From NCBI GenBank assembly GCA_030613765.1, contig JAUWLI010000187.1:1-6260 (forward strand): a DNA stretch of 6,260 bases. Direction: 5' to 3'. The notes under the pieces are model-generated. The model had not been told where the DNA came from, ran no database searches, and saw nothing but the letters and a program-made list of their open reading frames with translations. The DNA is from Phycisphaerae bacterium. Its GTDB lineage: Bacteria > Planctomycetota > Phycisphaerae > Sedimentisphaerales > SG8-4. Numbering within the stretch: the stretch's first letter is position 1; every line of letters begins with the position of its first letter. This document shows, piece after piece, positions 1 to 6,260 of this stretch. Position numbers and translations under genes: made by a program.

Positions 1-1284
1 TCTATCGTGTCGAGGGGATACGTGCTGCAGCGATGGATAAACGCGTGCGGCGGGCGAGGGGCGTATCCTATCAAATTCAACGGCTCAATCTTTACGGTCG
101 ATGCGCAGATTGGTAATGAACATTACGATGGTGACTTTAGACGCTGGGGCGGGATGTTCTGGTGGCAAAATACGCGGCTGCCATACTGGTCAATGATTGC
201 GGCGGGAGATTTTGACCTGATGCAGCCATTATTTGGCATGTATAAGGACGTGCTCGGATTGTGTACGGACAAGACGAGGATTTATTATAAGCACGGGGGT
301 GCGTTCTTTCCTGAGACGATGTATTTCTGGGGGACGAACGGGAACTGCGATTACGGGTGGGGACATAAGGGGCCTGAGACGATCAACCAGTACATCCGGC
401 GGGAATGGCAGGGCGGGATCGAGATTGTCTCTATGATGTTAGACTACTACGCGATAACAGGGGACGAGGAATTTGTGCGTGAAACGCTTTTGCCAATAGC
501 GGAAGCGACGGTGACATTCTATGATGAACACTGGGAGCGGGACGAGAAGGGTAAGATACGGTTTGAGCCTTCGCAGTCGCTGGAGACGTGGTGGAAGTGC
601 GTTAACCCGATGCCTGAGGTTGCGGGATTGAGGTATGTTATACCGCGGCTTCTGGAACTTGGGACTGATTTGACAATGAGGGCGCAGCGGAGAGCGTGGA
701 AGAAGACGCTGGGTGACCTGCCGGCGATACCGATAAAAGAAGAGGATGGAAAGGGTTATCTGCTTCCAGCGGAGAAGTACAGCAATAAACGAAACCAGGA
801 AAATCCTGAACTGTATGCGATTTTCCCGTATCAAGTGTTCGGGGTTGGCAAGAGCGGCCTTGATATTGCCGTCGAGGCGTATAACCGGCGGGTACACAAG
901 GGGACGGGAGGGTGGTATCAGACCGCGATACAGGCAGCGTATCTTGGATTAGCGGAAGACGCGGCGAGATTCGTGACGAAGAATTTTTCAACGAAAGATA
1001 GCGGGAGCCGATTTCCTGCGTTCTGGGGGCCGAACTATGACTGGATTCCCGACCAGGACCACGGGTGTGTTACGATGACGGCGCTGCAGCGAATGTTGAT
1101 ACAGACGGAGGGCAGAAAGATACTGCTTTTGCCGGCGTGGCCTAAGGAATGGGATGTTGAATTCAAATTGCACGCACCCATGAAGACCACAGTAGAAGGT
1201 GTGTACCGGGATGGTAATCTGGAGCGGCTGAAAGTAACACCTCGGTCGCGGACGAGGGATGTCGTGAAGATGGAAACACAGTGA
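1..1284 (+). CDS. GH95-like (DUF5703-type) glycoside hydrolase, 5'-partial
   Basis: This is the C-terminal part of a probable exported glycan-degrading enzyme with an (alpha/alpha)6-barrel. The frame is open to the window edge, so the GTG at base 7 is not a credible start; about 427 residues are visible and an N-terminal beta-rich region is expected upstream. The C-terminal pattern matches GH95 alpha-L-fucosidases: QNTRLPYW (Asn at 169-171), a helix with DYYAITGDEEF, then EPSQSLETWW (Glu at 583-585, in the place of the GH95 general acid), and PDQDHG (Asp at 1057-1059, in the place of the catalytic base). An ILLLPAWPKEW segment and a small C-terminal beta domain follow. The GH95 signature around the base (QIDGNFG) is changed to DQDHGCV. 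This and the YVLQRWINAC/GAYPIKFNG segment place it in the divergent GH95/DUF5703 group common in PVC and Bacteroidetes bacteria. Substrate is unknown, and fucosidase activity should not be assumed. The residue assignments are alignments by eye. Confidence 0.8.
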   Translation, partial: SIVSRGYVLQRWINACGGRGAYPIKFNGSIFTVDAQIGNEHYDGDFRRWGGMFWWQNTRLPYWSMIAAGDFDLMQPLFGMYKDVLGLCTDKTRIYYKHGGAFFPETMYFWGTNGNCDYGWGHKGPETINQYIRREWQGGIEIVSMMLDYYAITGDEEFVRETLLPIAEATVTFYDEHWERDEKGKIRFEPSQSLETWWKCVNPMPEVAGLRYVIPRLLELGTDLTMRAQRRAWKKTLGDLPAIPIKEEDGKGYLLPAEKYSNKRNQENPELYAIFPYQVFGVGKSGLDIAVEAYNRRVHKGTGGWYQTAIQAAYLGLAEDAARFVTKNFSTKDSGSRFPAFWGPNYDWIPDQDHGCVTMTALQRMLIQTEGRKILLLPAWPKEWDVEFKLHAPMKTTVEGVYRDGNLERLKVTPRSRTRDVVKMETQ

Positions 1285-1362
1285 GAAGGCAGACATTATT
1301 TGGGGCGAACACATTAGTTGATTGAATTGTAGATAAAGGGAGCGCTTGGTCGATATAAAGAT

Positions 1363-1390
1363 TGGTTTGGCGTTTTCGTAGTTGTTTAAT
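1363..1390 (+). promoter_or_regulatory. possible weak promoter before rnr
   Basis: In the 117-base gap between the hydrolase stop and the RNase R start, TTGGTT (1363-1368) and TTTAAT (1385-1390) are separated by 16 bases. They resemble a sigma-70 promoter with a poor -35 (3 of 6 matches) and a good -10 (5 of 6 matches). The -10 would lie only 11 bases before the ATG at 1402, implying a leaderless or nearly leaderless transcript. That would agree with the absence of a Shine-Dalgarno sequence there. A chance match is quite possible in this AT-rich stretch. No terminator hairpin for the upstream gene is seen in this gap. Confidence 0.2.
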
Positions 1391-1401
1391 AGATTGGTCA
1401 A

Positions 1402-3606
1402 ATGCCGGAGATTTACAAAAAAAGAATAGTACAGTTGTTGAAGCACTCCGATTATACGCCTTTGAAATTAGCACAGTTAGCGAAGGCGTTGGGGGTGAGT
1501 TCTGAAGATTATCCAGAGTTTAAAGCGGCTTTCGAAGAGATGCGTCGGGCCGGTCACGTTGTAATGGGTGAGCGGAGCCTGGTGAGTCTGCCTGCGATGT
1601 CGGGGCGGGTTATAGGGACATTTCGAGCGAACGCGAGAGGATTCGGCTTTGTGACGCCATTAGAGCCGAACGCGCACGGGGATTTATTTGTGCCGCCAAG
1701 TGCAACGGCGGAAGCGATGACGGGCGATATCGTTGCTGTGAGGGTTCGAAAAGAAGGCAAACGCGGCGGACAGATGCGATACCGGGGGGAAGTTGTTGAG
1801 ATTCTGGAGCGGTCGAAAAACAGATTCGTCGGGACGTTACAGAAACGGAGCGAAGGGTGGATAGTTCAGCCTGACGGGAAGGGATTTGTCGAGCCGATTT
1901 CCGTAGATGATGTCGGTGCCAAGGGAGCGAAGCAGAAGGACAAGGTTGTGGTCGAGATACTTTCGTATCCTACGGGACAGTACCTTGCACGGGGAGTGAT
2001 TGTAGAGGTGCTTGGTAAAGCGGGACGGTACGACAGCGAGATAAAATCGATAATCCACCAATTTCATCTGCCGAGCGAGTTTGATGGAGGTTGTAACAAG
2101 CAGGCGAGTGAGGCAGCGACGGGATTTGATCCCAAGAACATCGAGAACAGAGAGGACATAACAGGTAAAGTGATTGTTACAATCGACCCGCCTGATGCGA
2201 AAGATTTTGACGATGCGATAAGTGTGGAACAAGACGACGAAGGCAACTGGGTATTGGGGATTCATATTGCCGATGTGAGTAATTTTGTGAAGGTGGACTC
2301 TGCACTGGATATAGAAGCGAAAGAACGGGGGAATAGCGTTTATCTGCCGGGCAAAGTTATTCCTATGCTGCCGGAGGTTTTGAGTAACGGGGTGTGCAGT
2401 TTGCAACCTCAGCAGAAGCGATTTGTTAAGAGTGCATATTTGACTTACGATGAGCAGGGTAATATTCTGTCACGCCGTTTTGCCAATAGTGTTATTAAAT
2501 CGACGGAGCGGTTGACATATCAGCAAGCTGACAGGATTTTGAAAGGGCATACGAAAGTTGCCAAACATGAATCGGTTGAATTAGTGAGGAATATGGAGAG
2601 GCTTAGCCGAGCGATTGAGAAGCGGCGAGTTGAGAACGGGATGCTGCATCTTGATTTGCCGGAGACGGAATTAGTCATGGACAAATCGGGGCGGGTTGTG
2701 GATGCGGAGCCGGCCGATGACAGCTATCCGCATACGATAATCGAGATGTTTATGGTGGAGGCAAATGATGCGGTTGCGGCGCTTCTGGACAGGCTGAATA
2801 TCGGATTTATGCGGCGGATTCATCCGGAGCCTGATGCTTTGAGTATGAAGAACCTGACCAGGCTTGTTCGGGCGTTCGGGTATAATCTGCCTCGGACGCC
2901 GGACCGCAGGGCGATACAAGATTTATTAGCTGCTGTTAAGGGAGCGGATTGTTCGTTCGGTGTGAATTTAGCGGTGCTGCGAAGTTTCGAAAAGGCAGAG
3001 TATGCGCCGGTGAATATCGGTCATTTCGCGCTGGCGTCGGTCCACTATTGTCATTTTACGAGCCCGATACGGCGGTATGCGGATTTGCTTGTTCACCGGA
3101 TCCTGGAACACTACCTGCAAAATCGTGTGGACTTAGCGAAGAATCTTTCAGTAGAAATGGATTTGACGGAGGTTGGGAAACATATCAGCTTTACGGAGCA
3201 GCGGGCCGAGGACGCCGAAAGGGAGCTGAAGGCCGTTTTGATTCTGCAAATGCTGAGCAAGCGTATCAATGAGGAGCTGGACTGTGTGGTTACCGGGCTC
3301 GCGGGTTTTGGTGTATTCGTGCAATCGCGTAAGTTCGGGATCGAAGGACTTATACAGATGGGTGACCTGGGGCCTGACGAGTGGAAATATAACCAAAAGG
3401 GCCAGTGCATCGAAGGTGAGCGTACGGGACGGAGCATTCGGCTGGGCCAGGGGTTGAAAGTGCGAATAGTTTCTGTTAATGTAGCGGCACGTCAGTTGAA
3501 TGTGTCACCTGTCGAGCCGTTGGCTAAAGAGCCTGTTCGGAAAAGGAAAGGTGCAAAGAAGTCGCCAAAAGGCCGGGTTCGGAGAAGGACAAGAAGGAAA
3601 AAATAG
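1402..3606 (+). CDS. rnr: ribonuclease R (3'-5' exoribonuclease)
   Basis: RNase R is a cytoplasmic, processive 3'-5' exoribonuclease of the RNase II/RNB family that degrades structured RNA in mRNA decay, rRNA quality control and trans-translation. The 734 residues show the full family order: N-terminal winged helix (about 1-65, YTPLKLAQLAKALGV), two cold-shock domains (about 68-120, with GFGFVTP and DLFVPP, and about 140-195), RNB catalytic domain (about 250-575) and S1 domain (about 623-705, GFGVFV). The metal-binding motif IDPPDAKDFDDAI gives Asp262, Asp268, Asp270 and Asp271. NSVYLP supplies the base-stacking Tyr314, and HFTSPIRRYADLLVHR (551-566) is the conserved catalytic-channel motif. 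The last 24 residues are rich in Lys/Arg, as in many RNase R proteins, where this tail helps unwind or bind RNA and ribosomes. It is shorter than the 813-residue E. coli enzyme. The ATG at 1402 is the first possible start after an in-frame TAG at 1390, and no clear ribosome-binding site precedes it. The flanking hydrolases suggest no functional link. Confidence 0.96.
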   Translation: MPEIYKKRIVQLLKHSDYTPLKLAQLAKALGVSSEDYPEFKAAFEEMRRAGHVVMGERSLVSLPAMSGRVIGTFRANARGFGFVTPLEPNAHGDLFVPPSATAEAMTGDIVAVRVRKEGKRGGQMRYRGEVVEILERSKNRFVGTLQKRSEGWIVQPDGKGFVEPISVDDVGAKGAKQKDKVVVEILSYPTGQYLARGVIVEVLGKAGRYDSEIKSIIHQFHLPSEFDGGCNKQASEAATGFDPKNIENREDITGKVIVTIDPPDAKDFDDAISVEQDDEGNWVLGIHIADVSNFVKVDSALDIEAKERGNSVYLPGKVIPMLPEVLSNGVCSLQPQQKRFVKSAYLTYDEQGNILSRRFANSVIKSTERLTYQQADRILKGHTKVAKHESVELVRNMERLSRAIEKRRVENGMLHLDLPETELVMDKSGRVVDAEPADDSYPHTIIEMFMVEANDAVAALLDRLNIGFMRRIHPEPDALSMKNLTRLVRAFGYNLPRTPDRRAIQDLLAAVKGADCSFGVNLAVLRSFEKAEYAPVNIGHFALASVHYCHFTSPIRRYADLLVHRILEHYLQNRVDLAKNLSVEMDLTEVGKHISFTEQRAEDAERELKAVLILQMLSKRINEELDCVVTGLAGFGVFVQSRKFGIEGLIQMGDLGPDEWKYNQKGQCIEGERTGRSIRLGQGLKVRIVSVNVAARQLNVSPVEPLAKEPVRKRKGAKKSPKGRVRRRTRRKK

Positions 3607-3617
3607 GGATTGGTGGA

Positions 3618-3640
3618 TCCCTGCCTACGACATGCAGGGA
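3618..3640. repeat. hairpin: possible terminator or dispersed palindrome
   Basis: The arms TCCCTGC (3618-3624) and GCAGGGA (3634-3640) are perfect inverted repeats around a 9-base loop, starting 12 bases after the RNase R stop. The position suits a transcription terminator, but no T-run follows on either strand, so an intrinsic terminator is not well supported. The form 'GGATCCCTGCC...GCAGGGA.ACAGG' resembles intergenic palindromes that recur many times in some bacterial genomes. Only one copy lies in this window, so its repetitive nature is an inference. It could also protect the 3' end of the rnr mRNA. Confidence 0.45.
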
Positions 3641-3656
3641 CAGGTGGGTGGATGGA

Positions 3657-3728
3657 GTGTCGGCCAACGATGACAAATCAAATAAGGAATCTGAACCGGC
3701 AACGGTTACGATTACAGCAGGCAAATAA
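3657..3728 (+). other. doubtful 23-codon reading frame
   Basis: A GTG at 3657 opens 23 codons ending in TAA at 3726-3728; the product would be acidic then Thr-rich, ending PATVTITAGK. AGGTGGG at 3642-3648 lies 8 bases upstream and could serve as a ribosome-binding site. The end reads somewhat like a secreted-protein C-terminus, so it could be a fossil of a lost gene. The frame is open back through the hairpin into rnr. A second frame (ATG at 3652, 31 codons, TGA at 3745-3747) overlaps it. Neither shows a recognised family, and chance is the simplest explanation. Confidence 0.12.
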
Positions 3729-3746
3729 ACTAACTTGTTTCAAATG

Positions 3747-3755
3747 AAAAGAGAA
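3747..3755 (+). promoter_or_regulatory. ribosome-binding site deciding the start at 3762
   Basis: The purine run AAAAGAGAA ends six bases before the ATG at 3762 and is a moderate Shine-Dalgarno sequence. The in-frame alternatives, TTG at 3735 and ATG at 3744, have no purine-rich sequence at the right distance. Only the ATG at 3762 puts two lysines directly at the N-terminus of the hydrophobic signal segment. It is therefore the preferred start of the exported hydrolase. Confidence 0.5.
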
Positions 3756-3761
3756 ATCATA

Positions 3762-6260
3762 ATGAAAAAACTAGCGGTATTATTTCTAATCTTAATCCTA
3801 TTTCTCTTAAGCTGTAATGTCAGTTTAGCAGAGGAAAAAAAATGGTCTGCTGAAAAAGCCAACGCCTGGTATGACAACCAGCCCTGGCCCTGCGGGTTCA
3901 ACTATGTCCCTACCAATGCGATCAGCTACACCGAGATGTGGATGCCCTATTCCTTTGATGCAGAGCTGATCGACAAGGAGTTGGCCCTGGCCGAGGAGGT
4001 CGGCTTCAACTGCCTGCGCGTCGTGCTGCCGTTCGTGGTCTGGGAGCATGATCCCGAGGCCTTCAAAAAGCGTCTGGAGTCCTTCCTTTCGATTTGTGAC
4101 AAGCGCGGCATCAAGGTGATGTTCACGCTGTTCGACGACTGTGCATTCGGATCGGACGAGACACTTACGAATCCCACGTACGGTCGTCAACCGGAAGTGC
4201 TGGATTGTTGGTATGCCAACGGCTGGACGCCCAGTCCCGGCCACGACATGGTGCGCGATCCGAAGACGTGGCCGCGGCTGGAGAAATACGTCAAGGACGT
4301 CATTTCCACATTTAGGGACGACGCCCGTGTGTTGGTGTGGGACCTGTACAACGAGCCGACCAACGGCGGGCTGGGCAATACGTCGATCCCGCTGGTCGAA
4401 GAGGTGTTTCGATGGGCGCGTGACGTGAAACCGTCGCAGCCGCTGACCGTTGGGCAATGGAACGGCAACGAAGCGCTCAACCGCGTGATTTTCGCCAACA
4501 GCGACATTGTTACCTTCCATAACTACGGTGCCGCCGATCATTTGGCCAAGCACATTGCGTCACTGGGCAAGCACGGTCGTCCGATCATCAACACGGAATG
4601 GCTCAATCGCGGCCGCGGCTCGCTCGTAGAAACCTGCTTGCCAGTGTTCGCGAAGGAGAAGGTGGGCTGCATGCATTGGGGGCTGGTCAACGGCAAGACA
4701 CAGACCCATCTGAACTGGGGCCACCGACCGGGTGATCCTGAACCCAAAGTCTGGCAGCACGATCTGTATCACCAGGATCATCACCCGTACGACACAGCGG
4801 AACTTGAACTCTTTCAAAAAACCATCCATGGAAACGCAAAACGCTGGTCAAGCGAAAAAGCCAGTCAGTGGTATGCCAAGCAACCGTGGCTGGTGGGATG
4901 CAATTTTACTCCCAGCACGGCCATCAACCAGTTGGAAATGTGGCAGGCCGACACATTTGACCCGAAGACGATTGACCGGGAACTGGGTTGGGCTTCCGGG
5001 CTTGGGTTTAACGTGGTTCGGGTTTACCTGCACGATCTGGCCTATGAGCAGGATCCGGATGGTTTCCTGCAACGTATGGACCAATATTTAAAAATCGCCG
5101 ATTCCCACGGTATCAAAACCATGTTCGTGATTTTCGATGACTGCTGGCTGGACGATCCGAAGCCCGGCAAGCAACCGGAGCCCTGGCCCGGCGTACACAA
5201 CTCCGGCTGGCTGGAAAGCCCTGGATTACCGCAGCTCAAACGCTATCCCACCGATTCAGCCCTCCGTCTGCGACTGGAAAAGTACGCGAAGGCAGTGTTG
5301 ACGCGTTTCGGCGAGGATAAGCGCGTGTTGATGTGGGACCTTTACAACGAGCCAGGTGGTTGGTGGTACCGCCGTGGAAAGAGGCCGGGTGAGTTTGAAA
5401 AGGGGCTGACCAATGAGCTGTGCGTTCCCCTTTTACGGGATGTCTATCGTTGGGCCCGTCAGGTCAATCCATCTCAGCCGCTGACCAGCTGCTGGAATCG
5501 GGGAGCTTACGAGGTCGAGGCTGCATTGGAATGGGCGGATGTGGTCACATTCCATATCTATGGGAATGCTGCTTCTGCTGAGAAGCTCATTCAGAAACTA
5601 AAGGAAGGTGCCCCGGGACGACCGATGATTTGCACCGAATACTTGAACCGTGGTGGTGATTGCCGTTTTGAGACTTACCTGCCTTTGCTGGCCAAACACC
5701 GGATTGGTGCCATCAACTGGGGACTGGTGGCCGGGAAAACCAATACCATGTGGGAATGGTCGTCTTGGAAAAAGCCTGATGCGGAGGAACCAAAGGAATG
5801 GCACCACGACATCCTGCGTAAGGATGGCACACCTTTTGATGAGGCGGAGGCCGCCCTTATACGATCCATTACGAAGCAGTCCAGACAAAGCAATGACACT
5901 CATATTTTGAAACAACTTGATTCACCCATATTGTTAGGTGGGAATGACACGACAGCCTATCGCGATCCGGCAGTGCTCTATCACGATAAAACTTTCTATC
6001 TCTTTCCAACCATCATTGAAACAGAATCGGATGGTCGCATCTATCTCTATACCGGGGTCAGTACATCCCGTGATTTGAAGAACTGGTCGGAACCAAAAAT
6101 CATCACACCCAGGGGGCAGCACCTGAACTACTCAAGTCCGGGCAATGTTGTCCGGTTTGGTGATGAGTGGGTGCTTTGTTTGCAGACCTACCCTGTCCCC
6201 AACTACAGGCGGGGAGATGACCTGCGCTGGGGCAATCAAGACGCCCCCTATTATTTATGA
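3762..6260 (+). CDS. exported tandem GH5-like hydrolase with truncated GH43-like propeller
   Basis: This is a predicted exported glycan hydrolase of 832 residues. Residues 1-23 form a signal peptide (MKK, a hydrophobic core, then LLSC and SLA). Either signal peptidase I after Ala23 or lipidation at Cys18 is possible. Two homologous clan GH-A type TIM barrels follow. Barrel A (about 26-356) has WDLYNEP with Glu198, TFHNYG, and INTEWLNR with Glu279. Barrel B (about 359-704) has WDLYNEP with Glu530, TFHIYG, and CTEYLNR with Glu626. In retaining GH-A enzymes these glutamates are acid/base and nucleophile, so both barrels look catalytically intact. Proteins of this kind are often labelled cellulase or beta-xylanase, but the substrate cannot be read from sequence. 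Residues about 716-832 begin a GH43-like five-bladed propeller (YRDPAVLY, Asp735; SRDLKNWS) and stop after roughly a third of the usual domain. Codon usage differs from the two upstream genes, suggesting transfer. Start chosen by ribosome-binding site and signal peptide. Confidence 0.85.
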   Translation: MKKLAVLFLILILFLLSCNVSLAEEKKWSAEKANAWYDNQPWPCGFNYVPTNAISYTEMWMPYSFDAELIDKELALAEEVGFNCLRVVLPFVVWEHDPEAFKKRLESFLSICDKRGIKVMFTLFDDCAFGSDETLTNPTYGRQPEVLDCWYANGWTPSPGHDMVRDPKTWPRLEKYVKDVISTFRDDARVLVWDLYNEPTNGGLGNTSIPLVEEVFRWARDVKPSQPLTVGQWNGNEALNRVIFANSDIVTFHNYGAADHLAKHIASLGKHGRPIINTEWLNRGRGSLVETCLPVFAKEKVGCMHWGLVNGKTQTHLNWGHRPGDPEPKVWQHDLYHQDHHPYDTAELELFQKTIHGNAKRWSSEKASQWYAKQPWLVGCNFTPSTAINQLEMWQADTFDPKTIDRELGWASGLGFNVVRVYLHDLAYEQDPDGFLQRMDQYLKIADSHGIKTMFVIFDDCWLDDPKPGKQPEPWPGVHNSGWLESPGLPQLKRYPTDSALRLRLEKYAKAVLTRFGEDKRVLMWDLYNEPGGWWYRRGKRPGEFEKGLTNELCVPLLRDVYRWARQVNPSQPLTSCWNRGAYEVEAALEWADVVTFHIYGNAASAEKLIQKLKEGAPGRPMICTEYLNRGGDCRFETYLPLLAKHRIGAINWGLVAGKTNTMWEWSSWKKPDAEEPKEWHHDILRKDGTPFDEAEAALIRSITKQSRQSNDTHILKQLDSPILLGGNDTTAYRDPAVLYHDKTFYLFPTIIETESDGRIYLYTGVSTSRDLKNWSEPKIITPRGQHLNYSSPGNVVRFGDEWVLCLQTYPVPNYRRGDDLRWGNQDAPYYL
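3837..4829 (+). other. GH5-like barrel A (first tandem copy)
   Basis: This segment encodes residues 26-356 of the exported hydrolase. It opens with KKWSAEKANAWYDNQPW, a motif that recurs as KRWSSEKASQWYAKQPW in barrel B. The presumed acid/base codon is at 4353-4355 (NEP) and the nucleophile codon at 4596-4598 (INTEW). A Trp after strand 8 (CMHWGL) fits a GH5-like active site. The loop after NEP is short (TNGGLGNTSIP), unlike in barrel B. Confidence 0.75.
4836..5873 (+). other. GH5-like barrel B (second tandem copy)
   Basis: This segment encodes residues 359-704, homologous to barrel A along its full length and joined by only a couple of residues, so it reads as an intragenic duplication or a fusion of paralogues. 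The acid/base codon is at 5349-5351 and the nucleophile codon at 5637-5639. Compared with A, it carries an extra loop of about 14 residues after NEP, rich in Trp, Arg and Gly (GGWWYRRGKRPGEFEKG), and a different loop after the FDDC motif (WLDDPKPGKQPEPWPG). Confidence 0.75.
5907..6257 (+). other. N-terminal fragment of a GH43-like beta-propeller
   Basis: Residues 716-832 match the start of GH43/GH32-like propeller proteins. LDSPILLGGNDTTAYRDPAVLYHDKTFYLF carries Asp735 where GH43 enzymes have the catalytic base, followed by a blade ending STSRDLKNWSEP. A second segment reads YSSPGNVVRFGDEWVLCLQTYP. A full domain needs about 300 residues and a general-acid Glu further on, which is absent here. 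As encoded, the fragment cannot fold as a complete propeller. Confidence 0.6.

Noticed and set aside
1359..1398. AGATTGGT occurring twice, 32 bases apart, before rnr
   Set aside because: The match is only eight bases in AT-rich sequence, with no symmetry or third copy, so an operator is not supported.
988..1474. Minus-strand frames spanning the gap between the first hydrolase and rnr
   Set aside because: They overlap both real genes in antisense and their products look like random low-complexity translation. No ribosome-binding site or family motif is apparent.
1837..2406. A 189-codon open frame on the minus strand
   Set aside because: It is antisense to the RNB and cold-shock regions of RNase R, which are unmistakably coding on the plus strand. 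The product shows no family features.
3735..3761. Upstream TTG (3735) or ATG (3744) as start of the exported hydrolase
   Set aside because: Neither has a ribosome-binding site, and both add residues before the MKK that begins a normal signal peptide.
3825..4553. A 242-codon open frame on the minus strand
   Set aside because: It lies wholly within the barrel A coding region, and its translation has no recognisable domain. Its length is explained by the GC-rich third positions of the real gene.
4609..4619. GC-only palindrome GCGGCCGC region
   Set aside because: It falls in coding sequence for Arg-Gly-Arg-Gly in barrel A and is explained by codon choice.

Overview
The window holds three genes, all on the plus strand: a 5'-truncated glycoside hydrolase of the GH95-like (alpha/alpha)6-barrel type, a complete ribonuclease R, and an exported multidomain glycoside hydrolase. 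Two short intergenic gaps of 117 and 155 bases separate them. No rRNA, tRNA, CRISPR array, transposase or integrase is visible. The gene content suggests a polysaccharide-degrading bacterium of the Planctomycetota/Verrucomicrobiota (PVC) group. A Phycisphaerae-type planctomycete would fit best, because of the 'YVLQRW...GAYPIKFNG' hydrolase family, the weak or absent Shine-Dalgarno sequences, and the small RNase R with a very basic tail. This placement is inferred from family resemblance and not proven.

Layout: bases 1-1284 are the C-terminal half of a GH95/DUF5703-like protein whose start lies outside the window. Bases 1285-1401 are a gap with at most a weak promoter. Bases 1402-3606 encode RNase R with all expected domains and catalytic aspartates. 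Bases 3607-3761 contain a short perfect hairpin, which may be a terminator or dispersed repeat, and two tiny reading frames of doubtful meaning. Bases 3762-6260 encode an 832-residue exported protein. It has a signal peptide, then two tandem GH5-like TIM-barrel domains each with its own acid/base and nucleophile glutamates, then the first part of a GH43-like beta-propeller. The propeller is cut off by a stop codon at the last three bases of the window, just after a run of five C.

The two hydrolase genes probably take part in degrading complex glycans outside the cytoplasm. RNase R is a housekeeping RNA-turnover gene that appears to sit between them by chance. The third gene differs in codon choice: its codons mostly end in C or G with many GCC and CTG, whereas the first two genes favour GCG, CGG and GGG. 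This suggests a separate origin. The most notable item is this double-barrel plus propeller architecture and its abrupt, possibly frameshifted, end.
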